A DNA stretch of 64,000 nt from contig JAHEWK010000016.1 in assembly GCA_020740775.1 (NCBI GenBank), positions 1,178,001-1,242,000 of the forward strand, read 5' to 3'. The notes below the pieces were generated by a model. The model was not told the DNA's origin. It saw only the letters and a list, made by a program, of their open reading frames with translations, and made no database searches. Made by a program: the position numbers and the translations under genes. Position 1 is the first letter of the stretch. Each line of letters begins with the position of its first letter. The DNA comes from Ilyonectria destructans (Eukaryota > Ascomycota > Sordariomycetes > Hypocreales > Nectriaceae). This document shows positions 11,204 to 22,405 of this stretch, in pieces.

Positions 11204-11568
11204 GACGGGGGATTATAAAATATATAGACGGGACACCCTGCGGATGTAATACGACTGAGATGACATGATAAACGGTAAAATAGGATAAAAATACTATCGT
11301 CAACAACTCCATGTTTCTGCGATGCGTCTTTGTGGTGCTGTGAAGTTTCCATGCATGCACCCGACATTGATCTGACGTTCAATTTACCTCAAAGGTCTAT
11401 TGTGCTTGGTTCAAAGCGCTGGGTGCGATTGGTCTATCTTACAAGGTTTGCTTGCAGTTGTGTACTGCAGCTAACATCTCCCAAACTCAGCCGGTTCCAC
11501 GCATATTAGTACAGCTCATAGGATCATTTACCACATCCATGCCATGAAATCTCTCTCTCGTCATCTCT
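11204..11568. other. Convergent 3' intergenic region
   Basis: Lies between the stops of the transketolase gene and the minus-strand hypothetical gene. AT-rich runs near 11215-11290 would suit 3' processing. I see no gene. Confidence 0.6.
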
Positions 11569-12444
11569 TCAGATCCTGCGTCGACGCCCGCCAACAATCC
11601 CATCATGGGGAGGCAGCGCCATCACCCCCTCCGTCAAGATCCCGCCAACGACATCCCAGCCGTCGCGCAGCGGACGCACCACGTCCGGGAAGCTCTCCTG
11701 GATCGCAACCGACATGTTCATGCCCGCGTTCCACGCCTCGCCGACCAGGTAGCCTCTAACTCGACCCGTGAGGACGGCCGCCTCGCATCCGAAGCGGACG
11801 GCGGTGCTGACCCGCCCGGAAACGGCTGTGTATGTCCCTGTGACGCCGGCTTGCAGGGCCTTGGCGCCGGTGGCGACGGCTGCAGTGGCGTCTTCGACCT
11901 GACGGGCTCCTGGAAGACTGCGGACCAGGGCCTTGGCCTTTGCGGTACGTGGGCGAAGCTGCTCCTCGGTGTAGTCTTCGTAGTTGACTTGGACCCGTTC
12001 GTGAAATGGGACTACAAAGGTATGGGTCGTGTCTTCTTCGCAGTCTTGGAAGTCATCGTCGTCCGAGGTATACGGAACAACAACCATTTCCCGGTCATCG
12101 AAAACCCACTCCTTCTTGGTCGAGTTGGGAAGCTTGTCGTGCATGCCGTTGAGGGCGGACGGCAGAGTGTTTGCCTCCTTGGGCATTGAGGGCCGAACCA
12201 CGCCCTCGCTAGGTGGAAGCAGGTTGACTTCCCAGGCTTCATCCCCGCAGCCGGTGTCTTCGCCGTTGTCACTCAGTGCAACATCCTCGAGTTCGCCTTG
12301 AGCAGAACCGAAGGAGTCGGAGTCAGACTCATCCCCGCTGCTGAGATCGCCGAGTCCGTGTTGAAGGTATGATGTGCTACCCAGCGGCATGGCAAACACA
12401 GGGCCCAAGTTTCGGTCCGATTCCCAAATGTTTGAGTTCTCCAT
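11569..12444 (-). CDS. Hypothetical acidic protein with a C-terminal Ala/Gly-rich region
   Basis: An intronless 291-codon frame. The first 150 residues are rich in Asp, Glu and Ser (for example SSGDESDSDSFGS, TSDDDDFQDCEEDT). The second half has small-residue, amphipathic-looking stretches (VEDATAAVATGAKALQAGV, then VSTAVRFGCEAAVLTGRVRG) and a basic end, GGRRRRI. Codon choice looks real and the frame is long. No signal peptide or clear membrane span is visible. I do not recognise the family. It is divergent from the hypothetical gene at 13226, with tandem repeats between them. Confidence 0.7.
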   Translation of the reverse strand: MENSNIWESDRNLGPVFAMPLGSTSYLQHGLGDLSSGDESDSDSFGSAQGELEDVALSDNGEDTGCGDEAWEVNLLPPSEGVVRPSMPKEANTLPSALNGMHDKLPNSTKKEWVFDDREMVVVPYTSDDDDFQDCEEDTTHTFVVPFHERVQVNYEDYTEEQLRPRTAKAKALVRSLPGARQVEDATAAVATGAKALQAGVTGTYTAVSGRVSTAVRFGCEAAVLTGRVRGYLVGEAWNAGMNMSVAIQESFPDVVRPLRDGWDVVGGILTEGVMALPPHDGIVGGRRRRI

Positions 12445-12541
12445 GTCTTTGACTTAAGCAGGGAATAATTCGTTATTGTCGAAATGTGTTTGGACAAAAG
12501 ATTGTCTTGCAATGGTTGCTCCTGCCAAGGTAAAGAGTGTA

Positions 12542-12568
12542 GGTGTGGGAGGTGTGGGAGGTGTGGGA
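12542..12568. repeat. 9-bp tandem repeat (GGTGTGGGA)3
   Basis: Three perfect units of GGTGTGGGA, with a partial unit after, lie about 100 bp upstream of the minus-strand gene that starts at 12444. It is a small minisatellite in a promoter or leader. Confidence 0.8.
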
Positions 12569-12929
12569 GGAGACTGGTCCTAAGAATCATAAAAGAATAG
12601 AATAGAGGATTAAATACAGCGAAAGGCAAAAGATGAGACCAAAGACACAACGGTCAGTATTGTTCGTCAGGGTGCCGTGATTCACGCCCATTTTCACGGC
12701 CACAAGGTCACGAAACCGGGGCTTGGAGCAAGTCATGCGAACTCTCGCAACGCCGTTTTCCACAAAACAAGTTGTCCCATACAAACCGTGACTCGAAAAT
12801 ATGCGTTCCAACCTTGATAGAAGCTCGAACAGGACCTGCCGGGTTGTCAAATTTGTTTCGGAGATAGAAATTTGCGTTGGTAACTATACCTGTATGGCCT
12901 ATGTCAAACTCTACCGCGATGGCCCAGCC

Positions 12930-12937
12930 TATATAAA
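12930..12937 (+). promoter_or_regulatory. TATA-like box for the gene at 13226
   Basis: TATATAAA sits 296 bp upstream of ATG 13226. The leader that would follow is pyrimidine-rich in places (for example around 12975-13010), as in many fungal promoters. Weak evidence, from position and motif only. Confidence 0.4.
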
Positions 12938-13225
12938 CCAGCAAAAATGCCAATAGAAATCAGAATTCATCCTGCCTTTTCATCGTCCTTTTCATCTCTT
13001 TATTCATATTCTCAGACAGTGAAGCTCTACTACTTTGTTTGGAATTCCAATTTTCATCTGCTCGTAGCCTCCTGTTGAAGTCACCGACTCAAAAGCCCCC
13101 TTAGGATATCAAACAACTTCAACTAGCATTCAAACAGCACGCCGATTCAATAGCTTTCTATTAAGAACCCATCGTTTTCTACAACAGTTCGAACGTCTAT
13201 CTCGCGGAACCAAGCCACAGTGAAT

Positions 13226-14679
13226 ATGGCTATCCACCAGCAAGTTCAGGCGCCAGCGCCTTCCTCGTCAAACGCCGCCCCCAATGCCCAAAACCCAGCT
13301 GCAGGGCCACAGCAGCTGGGACAACTTCTTCATCCAAGAGTGGCGGCTCTGTTACCCGGGCAGCCAAGTCTGCCGTCGCCCGCCCCTCAGCACCGGCACC
13401 AGCACCAGCACAACCACCAGCAACGCCACGGGGACCATTCCCAGTATCGGGATAACACCAGGTTCTCGTGGGCCGCCTACATCGAACGATATGGACTCTC
13501 TGATGTCTGGAAAACGGAACTTGAATCGGAAACGGACAGATATGGGCCCAGAACCCGGCAGATTGCTGGGAACACGCCTGGCATATTGACAGTGGACGAC
13601 AAGTCTGGGCAGTGCCAATACTTGTACAATCAAGTCCCATACGTGGACTGCAGGGACCAGACATTCAAGCAAATCCTAGTCACCAAAACGTTACAGGACA
13701 CAAGGTATTACCTGGGACATTGCGGCGGCGAATTCGTCTTTCGGTACTGCCCATCCCGCCAGTCAGGCCCGAATGCATTCCTGGGCAGCACTGGCGTCAC
13801 GACCCGAGATAGCTTCCGGTTTTGCGGCCAGGTCCCTCGACCACAGTCAGAGTATTCAGCAAGGTTCAGTGTCGTGACGTCCAAGGTCACCCGAGCGTTT
13901 GCGAGCATCCTTGGACACTTCCGCACCCATGATCACAGCCGTCTGCCCGGTTTCCTCCGGAGTGCCTGTGAACTGGGAAGCAAATTGCCACAAGACGATC
14001 TCGAGAGTCTTGGCATCAAGTGGGATATCGCATTTCCAAATGGCACCAGGATCCCAGCTAATATCCGAGCGGCAATGCGGCTTAATCCCGCTATTGGGGA
14101 GTTTGCACACCTCGTCCAGATACTGGCCGACGGAAGCCCAAACACGATCAGGGATCTCGAGCCACTGATTCGCATGGTAGAGGGTAGCACCCGACGAGTT
14201 CTTAGGTCAATTGCAAAGAAGCATTTCGCCAGATTAGAAACGGCAGCTTTTAAGCAGCTATTTTCTGGCGAATATTCCCACAACTTGCTGGTTTTCCAGG
14301 ATGATAAGGTCATGGTAAGTCATCTCAGTCCAATGCGGTGTGGTCAAGGCCGCACCGGATATACCTTATTCCGCGAGTCGCGCGACCCAAAGCTAACATT
14401 TTGCATCAGAACGTCCACGCCTTTTACGATCAGCAAAGATACCGCTCCGATCCCTTGCACCCCTCCCGCTACCACCAATTCTTCGTCGCCAACGTCCTCC
14501 CAGCTACTCCGACGTTCAGGTTCCCCGATTGGAACAACATTGCCGACAACGACGACGACACAGCGCCATTGCACGAGGTCCGCTGGAACGCTTCACAATT
14601 CGAGTTCCAATATCTACTCTCCCACTTAGACGACGACAACCAGACTGGGCAATCGCGGCCTTTTGGAGGGAAGCAGTAG
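13226..14679 (+). CDS. Hypothetical protein with Gln/His/Pro-rich N-terminus
   Basis: Predicted 452 residues in two exons, 13226-14314 and 14410-14679. The intron has a GTAAGT donor and a CATCAG acceptor and keeps the frame. I chose ATG 13226 (MAIHQQVQAPAP); a frame opening two codons earlier would need a GTG start. The first 80 residues are low complexity with a His/Gln tract. The rest is globular-looking (FSWAAYIERYGLSDVWKTEL; DLEPLIRMVEGSTRRVLRSI; ending in an acidic, then Gly-rich tail). No catalytic motif or membrane segment is visible and I do not recognise the family. The stop is 158 bp from the mL40 start, so the two genes are closely packed on the same strand. Confidence 0.72.
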
Positions 14680-14837
14680 ACCACGACCGATCAGAGCGTC
14701 ATTTCTGTCTCTCAGAAACAGATACTCTCTCAGCCGAACCCTCACGAGGTGCCGAGAGAGCTGCCCCCGCAGACGACGGAAATATAATCCGCCCACGACT
14801 CTCGCAACATCACCAAACCAACTCAATTCCCCTCAAA

Positions 14838-15380
14838 ATGGCGTCCCTCTTCTCCCTCCGCGGGCTCTTCACCCGCTCGGCCCCCACGGCCCTCCCCACG
14901 ACCCGCCTGTTCTCGGCCACCTCAACGGCGCTCGCCCGCACGCCGCCCAAGCCCCCGCCCAAGAAGCCCGCAGCCGGCAAGACGACCCCCCGCCGCAAGC
15001 ACCAGGTCACCAAGTCGGAGAACTTCTACCGCATCCGCACGCTCAAGCAGAACATGTTCTCGCCCGCGCCGCCGCCGCTCCGCATGGCCCGCCTGCGGTA
15101 CCTCCGCCACTGGACCATCCACCGCGCCTGGCAGCTGTTCCGCCGCCAGCAGCACCAGGACATGGAGCGCGAGCGCCACCGCATGCACAGCGGCATGTAC
15201 AACGCCTGCGAGGAGCTGCGCAAGACGGTCGGCCCCGGCGTCCGCGACGAGGGCTACCTGTACCGTGTCGCCATGGAGAAGAAGGGCGTGTGGGGAACCG
15301 AGGCCGTGCCCATCGAGTACGCCCGGTTTCAGACCGAGTTCCCCGGCGCCGAGGCGTGGAACCATGAGTGGAAGAGGTAG
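14838..15380 (+). CDS. Mitochondrial large-subunit ribosomal protein mL40
   Basis: An intronless 180-residue basic protein. The N-terminus (MASLFSLRGLFTRSAPTALP) has the Arg/Ser-rich, acid-free character of a mitochondrial targeting peptide. A Pro/Lys-rich linker follows (KPPPKKPAAGKTTPRRK). The core (PPPLRMARLRYLRHWTIHRAWQ and the following RERHRMHSGMYNACEELRK, residues about 75-135) matches the fungal mL40 (yeast Mrpl28) family as I know it. It would be a structural protein of the mitoribosome, made in the cytosol and imported. ATG 14838 follows CAAA, a good start context. The call rests on remembered family features. Confidence 0.8.
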   Translation: MASLFSLRGLFTRSAPTALPTTRLFSATSTALARTPPKPPPKKPAAGKTTPRRKHQVTKSENFYRIRTLKQNMFSPAPPPLRMARLRYLRHWTIHRAWQLFRRQQHQDMERERHRMHSGMYNACEELRKTVGPGVRDEGYLYRVAMEKKGVWGTEAVPIEYARFQTEFPGAEAWNHEWKR

Positions 15381-16435
15381 AGCCGTGGAGAAAGCAAGTG
15401 TACACAAGAAGGTTAGAATGGTGAAGCGTTGGAATTCATCAATTGTATTATAGGCGGCGAAAAGACTCTGTAACGATGGCTGGAAGCACGCGGACGCAAT
15501 GTAAAAGACGAATCCAAAGCCCCAGAGGTTCACCAATGCATAATCATGTACAAGCTCAATCAGAAACTGACCCATGACACATTCACCCCTCGGCCACTCT
15601 GAACATGAAATCATCACTCTCATTAAGTATCACCTCGACAACGATGACGACTAACCAATCTCCCAGTCGTCCTTCTTTTCGACCTCATCGCGTCTCCTCT
15701 CTGCACTACCCCTGATTCCTCTTTTCTTGCCCCGTCGAAATGAACCCTGTCTGAACGACGTTCCGAGTCGGGTTGCTCTATGCGAATTCCACGGTATTAA
15801 TACAAATCGAGAGTGAAGATGCTTCTGCTCATCGTGCTTTTTCTTTTGTCCGCTGCAGAAAATATCGCTTGCCAGATTAATAATAATAACCAAATAAATA
15901 AATAAAACATGGAGCCAAGATGAGTAATTGAGTAATAAAAATCGATGATGTGTGGTGTGGCATGTAAATGGCGATGGTCCCTCTCTTTGCAGAATGCCTT
16001 TTCCAAAGAGTGAATGTCTGTCAATCAAGCCGCCAAACGTAGTTGGTAGTGAGAGGGAAGTGGTCCGTTGGTGATGAGAGGGTCGGCTGAGACTGGCATT
16101 GCCAGTCCTGACTGAGTCTCAGCGTCAGTCAGCCTGGGAGTGGTGCAAAGCATGTTTTTCCTCCCGTGAGCGCCGAGCAACAATCCTCTATATCCGTTTC
16201 CAATTCCGTTTCCCTGATGAGCCAAAAGTGCAGTCGAGATTTTCAAGATGATGTGTGTGAGCGCTATATAGTGACGGTGGCGCATAGTTAGTAGGCAATG
16301 CAAGGAGGTGTCATTCCTTGCTAAGAAATGACATCCAATACTGCAGCATGTTGCAGTCTGCTATCAGGTAAACTTCCGTATCATCGAAGGTTCGCCTGGC
16401 ATCGCATCGCCCATGATAGGGTGGCGGTGGTGGCT
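15381..16435. other. Intergenic between mL40 and rho2
   Basis: Convergent 3' region of about 1 kb. It has AT-rich stretches near 15880-15950 suitable for 3' ends. The open frames present are short and lack family features. No gene supported. Confidence 0.6.
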
Positions 16436-17397
16436 TCACAGCACAACGCAGCAGCCGCCTCCCTCTCCCTTCTCAAAGGTCAAGAGAGCGGCACGAGTGG
16501 CAGCCTCGAACACATCGTCGACGCCCTCGCCGCTCAGGCTAGAGCACTCCAAATACCGCTTGGCGCCGATGTCTCGTGCAATAGCCTCGCCTTCGTGTTC
16601 GGTAACGAATCTCATCGATTTCTTTCGCATGTCCTCGATGGCGACCGGGTCTTCTCGAAGGTCCTTCTTCAGGCCGACGAGGATGATGGGAACGCCGGTG
16701 CACAGTCGGGTGGCCTCCTCGATCCACTATAGAATAACGCGTCAGCTTTTGGGGATTTGTCAGAGCACAGCCAGGCCGAGCGAGCCGCACCTTATGTTTG
16801 ACGTTATCCAGGGAATCCGGGGTGTCAATGGAAAATCCAACCAGGATGACATGTGCTTTAGAGTAGGCGAGGGGACGTAATCGCTCGTAGTCTTCCTGGC
16901 CGGCCGTATCCCATAGTGCGAGCTGGACAGACTTGCCGTCCACTCTGCAATCAGTCACGTAGTTCTCGAAGACGGTGGGGATCTAAGATGAGGTCAATAT
17001 GTCGACGGTCGGTAGCGCAGAATATCTATCAAACTCACGTAATGCTAAATCAATTCAGTCAGCAAAGCCCGATAAGAGAGTAACGGTGAAGAGGGGAGGG
17101 GTGGACATACTGTCGGGAAGTATCCTAGGGTGAAGACGCTCAGCAAACTGGTCTTTCCGCAGGCACCGTCGCCAATAATGACCAGCTTCCTGGTATGGTT
17201 GTTAGCGATCTAGTGCGTCACGCCAAGGTCGTAATCGAGGGCAGGCGACCGAAGGAAGACGGGAACGAGGTGGCGATGGAAGAAGGAAGCTGAGTGGGAA
17301 GTGGGCGTGGGCGAGACATGACGGGCAGTCTCGAGGGGTCATGGGCGATGACGGAGGGGCCGTACCTGCGAATGACGTTCTGAGGATTTGCGCTCAT
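16436..17397 (-). CDS. rho2: Rho-family small GTPase, Rho2 type
   Basis: Predicted 199 residues in five exons: 17397-17366, 17189-17111, 17039-17044 (a 6-nt microexon), 16982-16791 and 16726-16436. The P-loop GDGACGKT lies at residues 17-24, the effector region [10 protein letters not shown] about 39-48, switch [21 protein letters not shown], and the specificity motif LVGLKKDL. The C-terminus GGGCCVVL is a prenylation box (CVVL suggests geranylgeranylation) with an extra cysteine for possible palmitoylation. Sequence blocks match fungal Rho2, which signals to cell-wall integrity and alpha-glucan synthesis at the plasma membrane. Without the microexon His-Tyr would be lost just before the effector loop, while the frame would stay open. 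Confidence 0.93.
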
Positions 17398-20300
17398 TGT
17401 GAATCGTGTGCTCCGAATGCGAGCGGTATCGGTCGAGGGCAATCGGAGGTGATGGGTGGTTGTGGTGGTTGTGGTTTGTTTGGTCGTCTACCAGCGAAAA
17501 TGACCCCCGAGTTCCAAGAAAAGGCAGATCCCCCCTAACTCTCGCTCGGCGTCGATTGGCGTCGGACCTCGCAGCGGCGGCAAAGACGACCGAGGGTGAA
17601 TCGTAAACGGAACGGTCGCGTCGTGAAGGGCGTAAATCAGCTGGCGAGTCGGCCGGTCGTAGGAGGAAGTCGTCGAGTGGCCCCTATTTCGCTGATCCGA
17701 GGTTTGTTTGAATGTGGACGCGGGCCGGGCACGATGAGGATGGAGACGGCGATGGAGATGGGGATGGGAAGCAGGGACGTCGGACTGCGCGCGTAGCGAA
17801 TACGATCTAGCCGGGGCGGTGGGACGGAGAGACGGAGTGGTTGGAGGAGACGAGAGATGGGCTTTTTAATGGAATGGGAATACGAGCTGAGGAAGCGTAG
17901 GACTTGGAGAGGACGAGCAGGACGGGGGAGGGACGAGGAGAGACCGGTCGGACAGTCGGCGGAGGCGATGGCGTTTTCTCCTCTGGCGGACTGGAACTGA
18001 CGGGGACTGACTGGGTCTGGGTCTGGGCTGAGCAAGTGCACAAGCTGGGCTTTTGGGGCTGGGCTGAATCGCCGAATGCTGGTGCTTTGGTCGTGGTGGA
18101 TTGGACGTGATGTGGATGTGGTGGATGTGGTGGTGGGTGCTTTGGTGCGAGTTCAGCGCGGTGCGAGTGCTAGGAGCGGCAGTGGTTCCAGCAGGTGGGT
18201 GCCCGTTTCGGTGCCTGTTTGGGGGTGGTTGCTGGGCTTAGGTTGTTTTGTTACGGGCCACCAGGTTACAGGCCACCCGCCCGGGGAACGGCGCGAGCGG
18301 CCGGTGGGCGTGGTGGTCGTTGTGGTGGTCGTTATAGTGGGGAGGTGGAGGGAGGGGGGAACAAATGTGTGGTGGAGCAGCAGGACTTTTTTAGCAACCC
18401 CCGGAGTACCTCTTGTGTACTGCGGGTACCGCCTATGCGAGAAGTCCTTTGCAACTTCGGTTCGCAGGCATTGGTCGCGGCCGTCGCTGCACTTTTCGCC
18501 CGTGGGGCAGTGGTTGTTGCAGTGGTTGTTGCAGCGCAGTGGTTGTTGCAGCAGTAGTTGTTACAGTGGGATGGGATGGACGCCGTCGACGCCTTCAGGG
18601 CTATGTCAGAGCCCGCTAGACTCAGTAGAGAGGCGTACCGGCCGGTGGCGGCGGCAGAGAGGAATCGCGCTGGCCGGTGGTGGAGGCTGATGATGACGAT
18701 GACGATGATGGAGATGAAGCCAAGCCCGTCACGACCCAAGCAGCCAGCCTTAACGTAAAATATACAGACGACGCGCAGGGAAGACGGCTTCTGCAGGGAC
18801 AAGCTCACAAGGGTCCTGTCAAAAGAATTGAGGAATCCAAGCTCCATCCTCAACCCGGCCGGGAACAACTCGCGATCGGCAGGGGAAGAGGTCCAGAAAA
18901 AGAAACAGCTCCACGGCCTGTACTCCACGCAATTACCTACTCCGTGCATAGTCTGAACTCACGGAGCAGCCAGACAGGCGGCCAGGGTCCTCCCAGACAC
19001 TACTCCATCCCATTGTCGCCGCGTAGAGTTCACCAGTTCGGCAAAGGGGTCCTTGCTGGAGCGCATGGAGCGCATGGATCGGGTTCCAAAAACAGACCTG
19101 GCATGTGCTTTGTTGACTAGGCACTGCCTGCACAGATCTTGTCGTTGCGCCAATAGGTTTCGGATCACATACGGTACCTATCCATAGTTAATACTACATG
19201 ACTCTGTGCCTCGAGGCAGAAGAAACATTCGTCGCGAATACCCGCGAGACGGACACGGGGTAACGTAACAGCGACCTCCCGCGGACATCACGTCGAGTGC
19301 GCACCATTGCATTAACCCGTTGCCGTTTTGCCGTGCTGTCCGTTTCTATTTTGCTACCGACTTGATCCACTACCTGCTACGTAAAAGCACATGCTTTTCT
19401 CTCCGTCCAGCTGGATTGTAGGCTCCATTGCTTCCGGCCATTGCATTGACAACGCTCGGTCGCATGAGAGAGAATTCTTTCGTCATCGGCCAGCTCACTG
19501 CAGCGCCAGAACGTGATGTTATATGATCGTCTAAAAAGTCCGGACGACGGAGACCAATCACGGGGAAATGGATGCTCTTCTCTCACACGTCAATGGCAAA
19601 TAGTGGGCTTGCGAGCGAGAAACATGCCACCACGTCTTCATCCCTCTCAGCACTCGCCTCAGCACTCGCTGGGTTGGGCCAACGGGGCAGTGAATCAGAC
19701 AAACAGAATGATGACAACGTTGCCGATGACCACCGCACAGGGCTGCAGCAGGGACTCTCGCGAAGCGACTGGCCTCAGAAGTCTTCTAGCAGGCCACCTC
19801 TGGCATTGAATGCCCAATGCATCGGTTCCCGTTTCTTTTTCCCTCAACCACCCAAACGTTCCCAGGCGGCTTGCTTCTAGCGCGCCGTCCGTCATGCCAT
19901 GTCACTATTTAGTGCAGACGACACCCGCTGTGAGGCTGTGCATCCGAAAACAAACCCACCAAGCCAGCAGAGGCTAAAATAAGCACCCTCCTTTCAGGGA
20001 CCGGGATAGGTCAGGATGAACTACCACGTCGGGCTACGTAGTAGGACCAGAACCAGTCCTTCAAGGTTGGTCGACGTCTTGGAAGACAGGATCGAGCCAT
20101 ACTCGTTTTTTTTTTTCAGTGGGACTCTTGGCTCGCGTGCTTCTCGTGTGAATGCCATCCATCCGGATCCCGCCCGTCGTGTCATACTTCTCTGTGCGAT
20201 CCGACGGCTACCTCCGATCGATCAGCACCAGCACAATTTGCTGTGCGGTCGGTACGATGCAAACCGAGCAAGTATCCTCCACAACCAGGGGACCCATCCA

Positions 20301-22405
20301 GGGACATTTCCCACTGCATCCAATGGCAGGCGATAGACTAGGTTGCTGCTGAGCGAGGCTCCAGGGCCTTCGCATCAACCCCAAAAACTGGTTCCCGCTT
20401 ATTGTCCTACAACTGTTCTTGTACTTCCTTCGTACACTCTCACCAGACCACCGAGAAATGGGGCTGACAGGCACTCCCCTTGTTCATCTACAATGCTGGC
20501 TCAGGCCATGCAACAAGCACTCGCATCGTCCGTCGTTCTGCTGCTATGATAAGCAAATATGCGTCGCGCGTTGGCCGCGGCGCAATTCACCACCATTACC
20601 ATTGTTAAGTCATCCTCTCATAACGGGTTTGTCAACCACACTCAATATTTCTGCCTCAACCAAACAAGGCAATGGCGACACTAAGGGAAGCATCGCAACC
20701 TCTAGTAGGCATCATCTAGCGACTCTATTGCCCGATCTGGACCCATCCGTTCGTTATCTTTGCATCTCGTTTACTCCAACTGGGAGGTGGTTGCAGTAGT
20801 GCTACAAACCAGCTTTCGCGCGCATCTCACCCTTGGCGACGTTTTCCCCTCTACGGTCAATCAGCCGAAGCATCCAACGCCGTGGTTACACATTGCCACG
20901 TTCCTCCACTCTCGTGTCCAACGTCAGAAAGGGGGGTGAGCCCGTCTCGTTGTGTGGTCGCCCTGTGTCACACGGATAGGTGCTCATGCATGAGATTGCT
21001 TGCGGGATGCGATGTCGTTGTGCCACTTGTCCGCCCGTCATTCCCAGGCCTACAGCGTCTGCGGTGCTTGCCGATTAACGAGTGAGGGCTCATGAAGATC
21101 CCCCGCCTACCCAGTCGCGATCCCGCTGTGTCACCATACCCTACGGGTTACGTCCGGCAGAGAGATTGCTCCCGCTCATCGACATCAGTCATGAAGATCC
21201 CAATCCACTACACCCTTCGGTTACGGCCCTGCACCCACTGTAGCGGTTTCAGCCCAAACGTCAAACAGCAAGGCTGCTACGGAAGGCTTACGGATACAGG
21301 ATTGGAGATTTATTGGCAGATCATATTTTGCGTTATGAAGAGCCATAAAAGAGAACAGCAGACTGAAATGAACGGGGCTGTAGGCAGAAATGTCCACTTG
21401 TATTTTGCTCTCCCTCGCAACTGACTCATCCGGCGTTCTGTTCATGCACGCTTTCCCGCTCATTATGTCTAAGGAAAGCCACAGATGTCAACAGAAGAAA
21501 CGGGCGGCACGCCAAATAACAACACTTTATACTTTAAAAAAAAACAAATGGGTTGGGCGGGGGATGAAAAGGGAGCCGTTGATGTTGTATGGGGATTGCT
21601 ACGTCCTTGACGGCTCTATGGCAGAGGCCTTTAGGTATCTATCCCCAAGCATCCTAGCTGGAGTAGAGTTCAGTTCACCAACGCAGCTTCCAGAATTCGG
21701 GGAGATCGAGTCTAGGGTAAGCCCAATTGAGCTACGGAGCGCTGACATCAAGGTCGTTGCTCCCGCCAACCCCACTTGCCTAAGGCACAAACGCGTAAAC
21801 CGTTGGTGGCCAAGGTCACGTGTAAAGTCACACGACCCCTACCGCACTCAGGCACGAAATCTGATTGACGGAGGCGGACCCAGTTTTTCCTGGCTTCACA
21901 GTGCACGCCCTCGTTCGGCTGCATGCGAAAGTACAGGTGCCATGTAACTCCACTGGAGAGTGACTTCCATCTCTTGCGTTGAGCCTTGAACAGCATCTAA
22001 ACCTCCAACAAAGACGTCCAGGCTTAGTATCCCTCCCGCAACATCTCTACAGGCCCCGAACCGCGCACACGTTCGCCGCCGGAGCATCTTATCGACCCGG
22101 GCCTGGCCCACCTCCCCGCAGGCGTCATCGCTGACCTAACCCTGACCTGGGGACTGAGTGAGTGCCTCATTTTGAGCCGCCCCAGACCCTCCACCATCAT
22201 CGGCAACTCGCATCTCGCACCCGTCCGCCGCCGCCCTTGGACCCGACCCGCCTCGCCCTGCGCTGCGCACCTCTGCCGGCACCGTGCTGACCCGTGACAG
22301 CTACTTCTAGACGCCCCTTCCCTCTCCTCTCCTCCCTCCGAGCGGCAGACACGTGTTGCGCGCGGCCTCTTCATGCTTTCGACTGCCCTCGCTCCGTAAC
22401 CCACG
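17398..22405. other. 5-kb region without a supportable gene
   Basis: This holds the promoter of rho2 and the upstream region of NST1. Around 17,400-18,700 it is GC-rich and full of G-runs and TGG or GTGGTG repeats on the plus strand, which create many spurious frames. 19,000-22,300 is mixed sequence with short frames only, and a T-run at 20,107-20,117. None of the frames shows domain signatures, splice-consistent extension or codon structure that I would defend. A non-coding transcript or long 5' leader is possible but not shown. Confidence 0.55.

Noticed and set aside
13220..13225. Earlier start for the 452-residue protein
   Set aside because: The codon at 13220 is GTG. ATG at 13226 is the sensible start in a fungal gene.
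14922..15623. 233-codon minus-strand frame over mL40
   Set aside because: Antisense shadow of the GC-rich mL40 gene. The translation is Ala/Leu/Arg/Gly-rich with no family pattern.
18332..18949. 205-codon minus-strand frame
   Set aside because: It lies in a repetitive GTGG-rich zone, has Thr/Ala runs from simple sequence, and no start context or family pattern.
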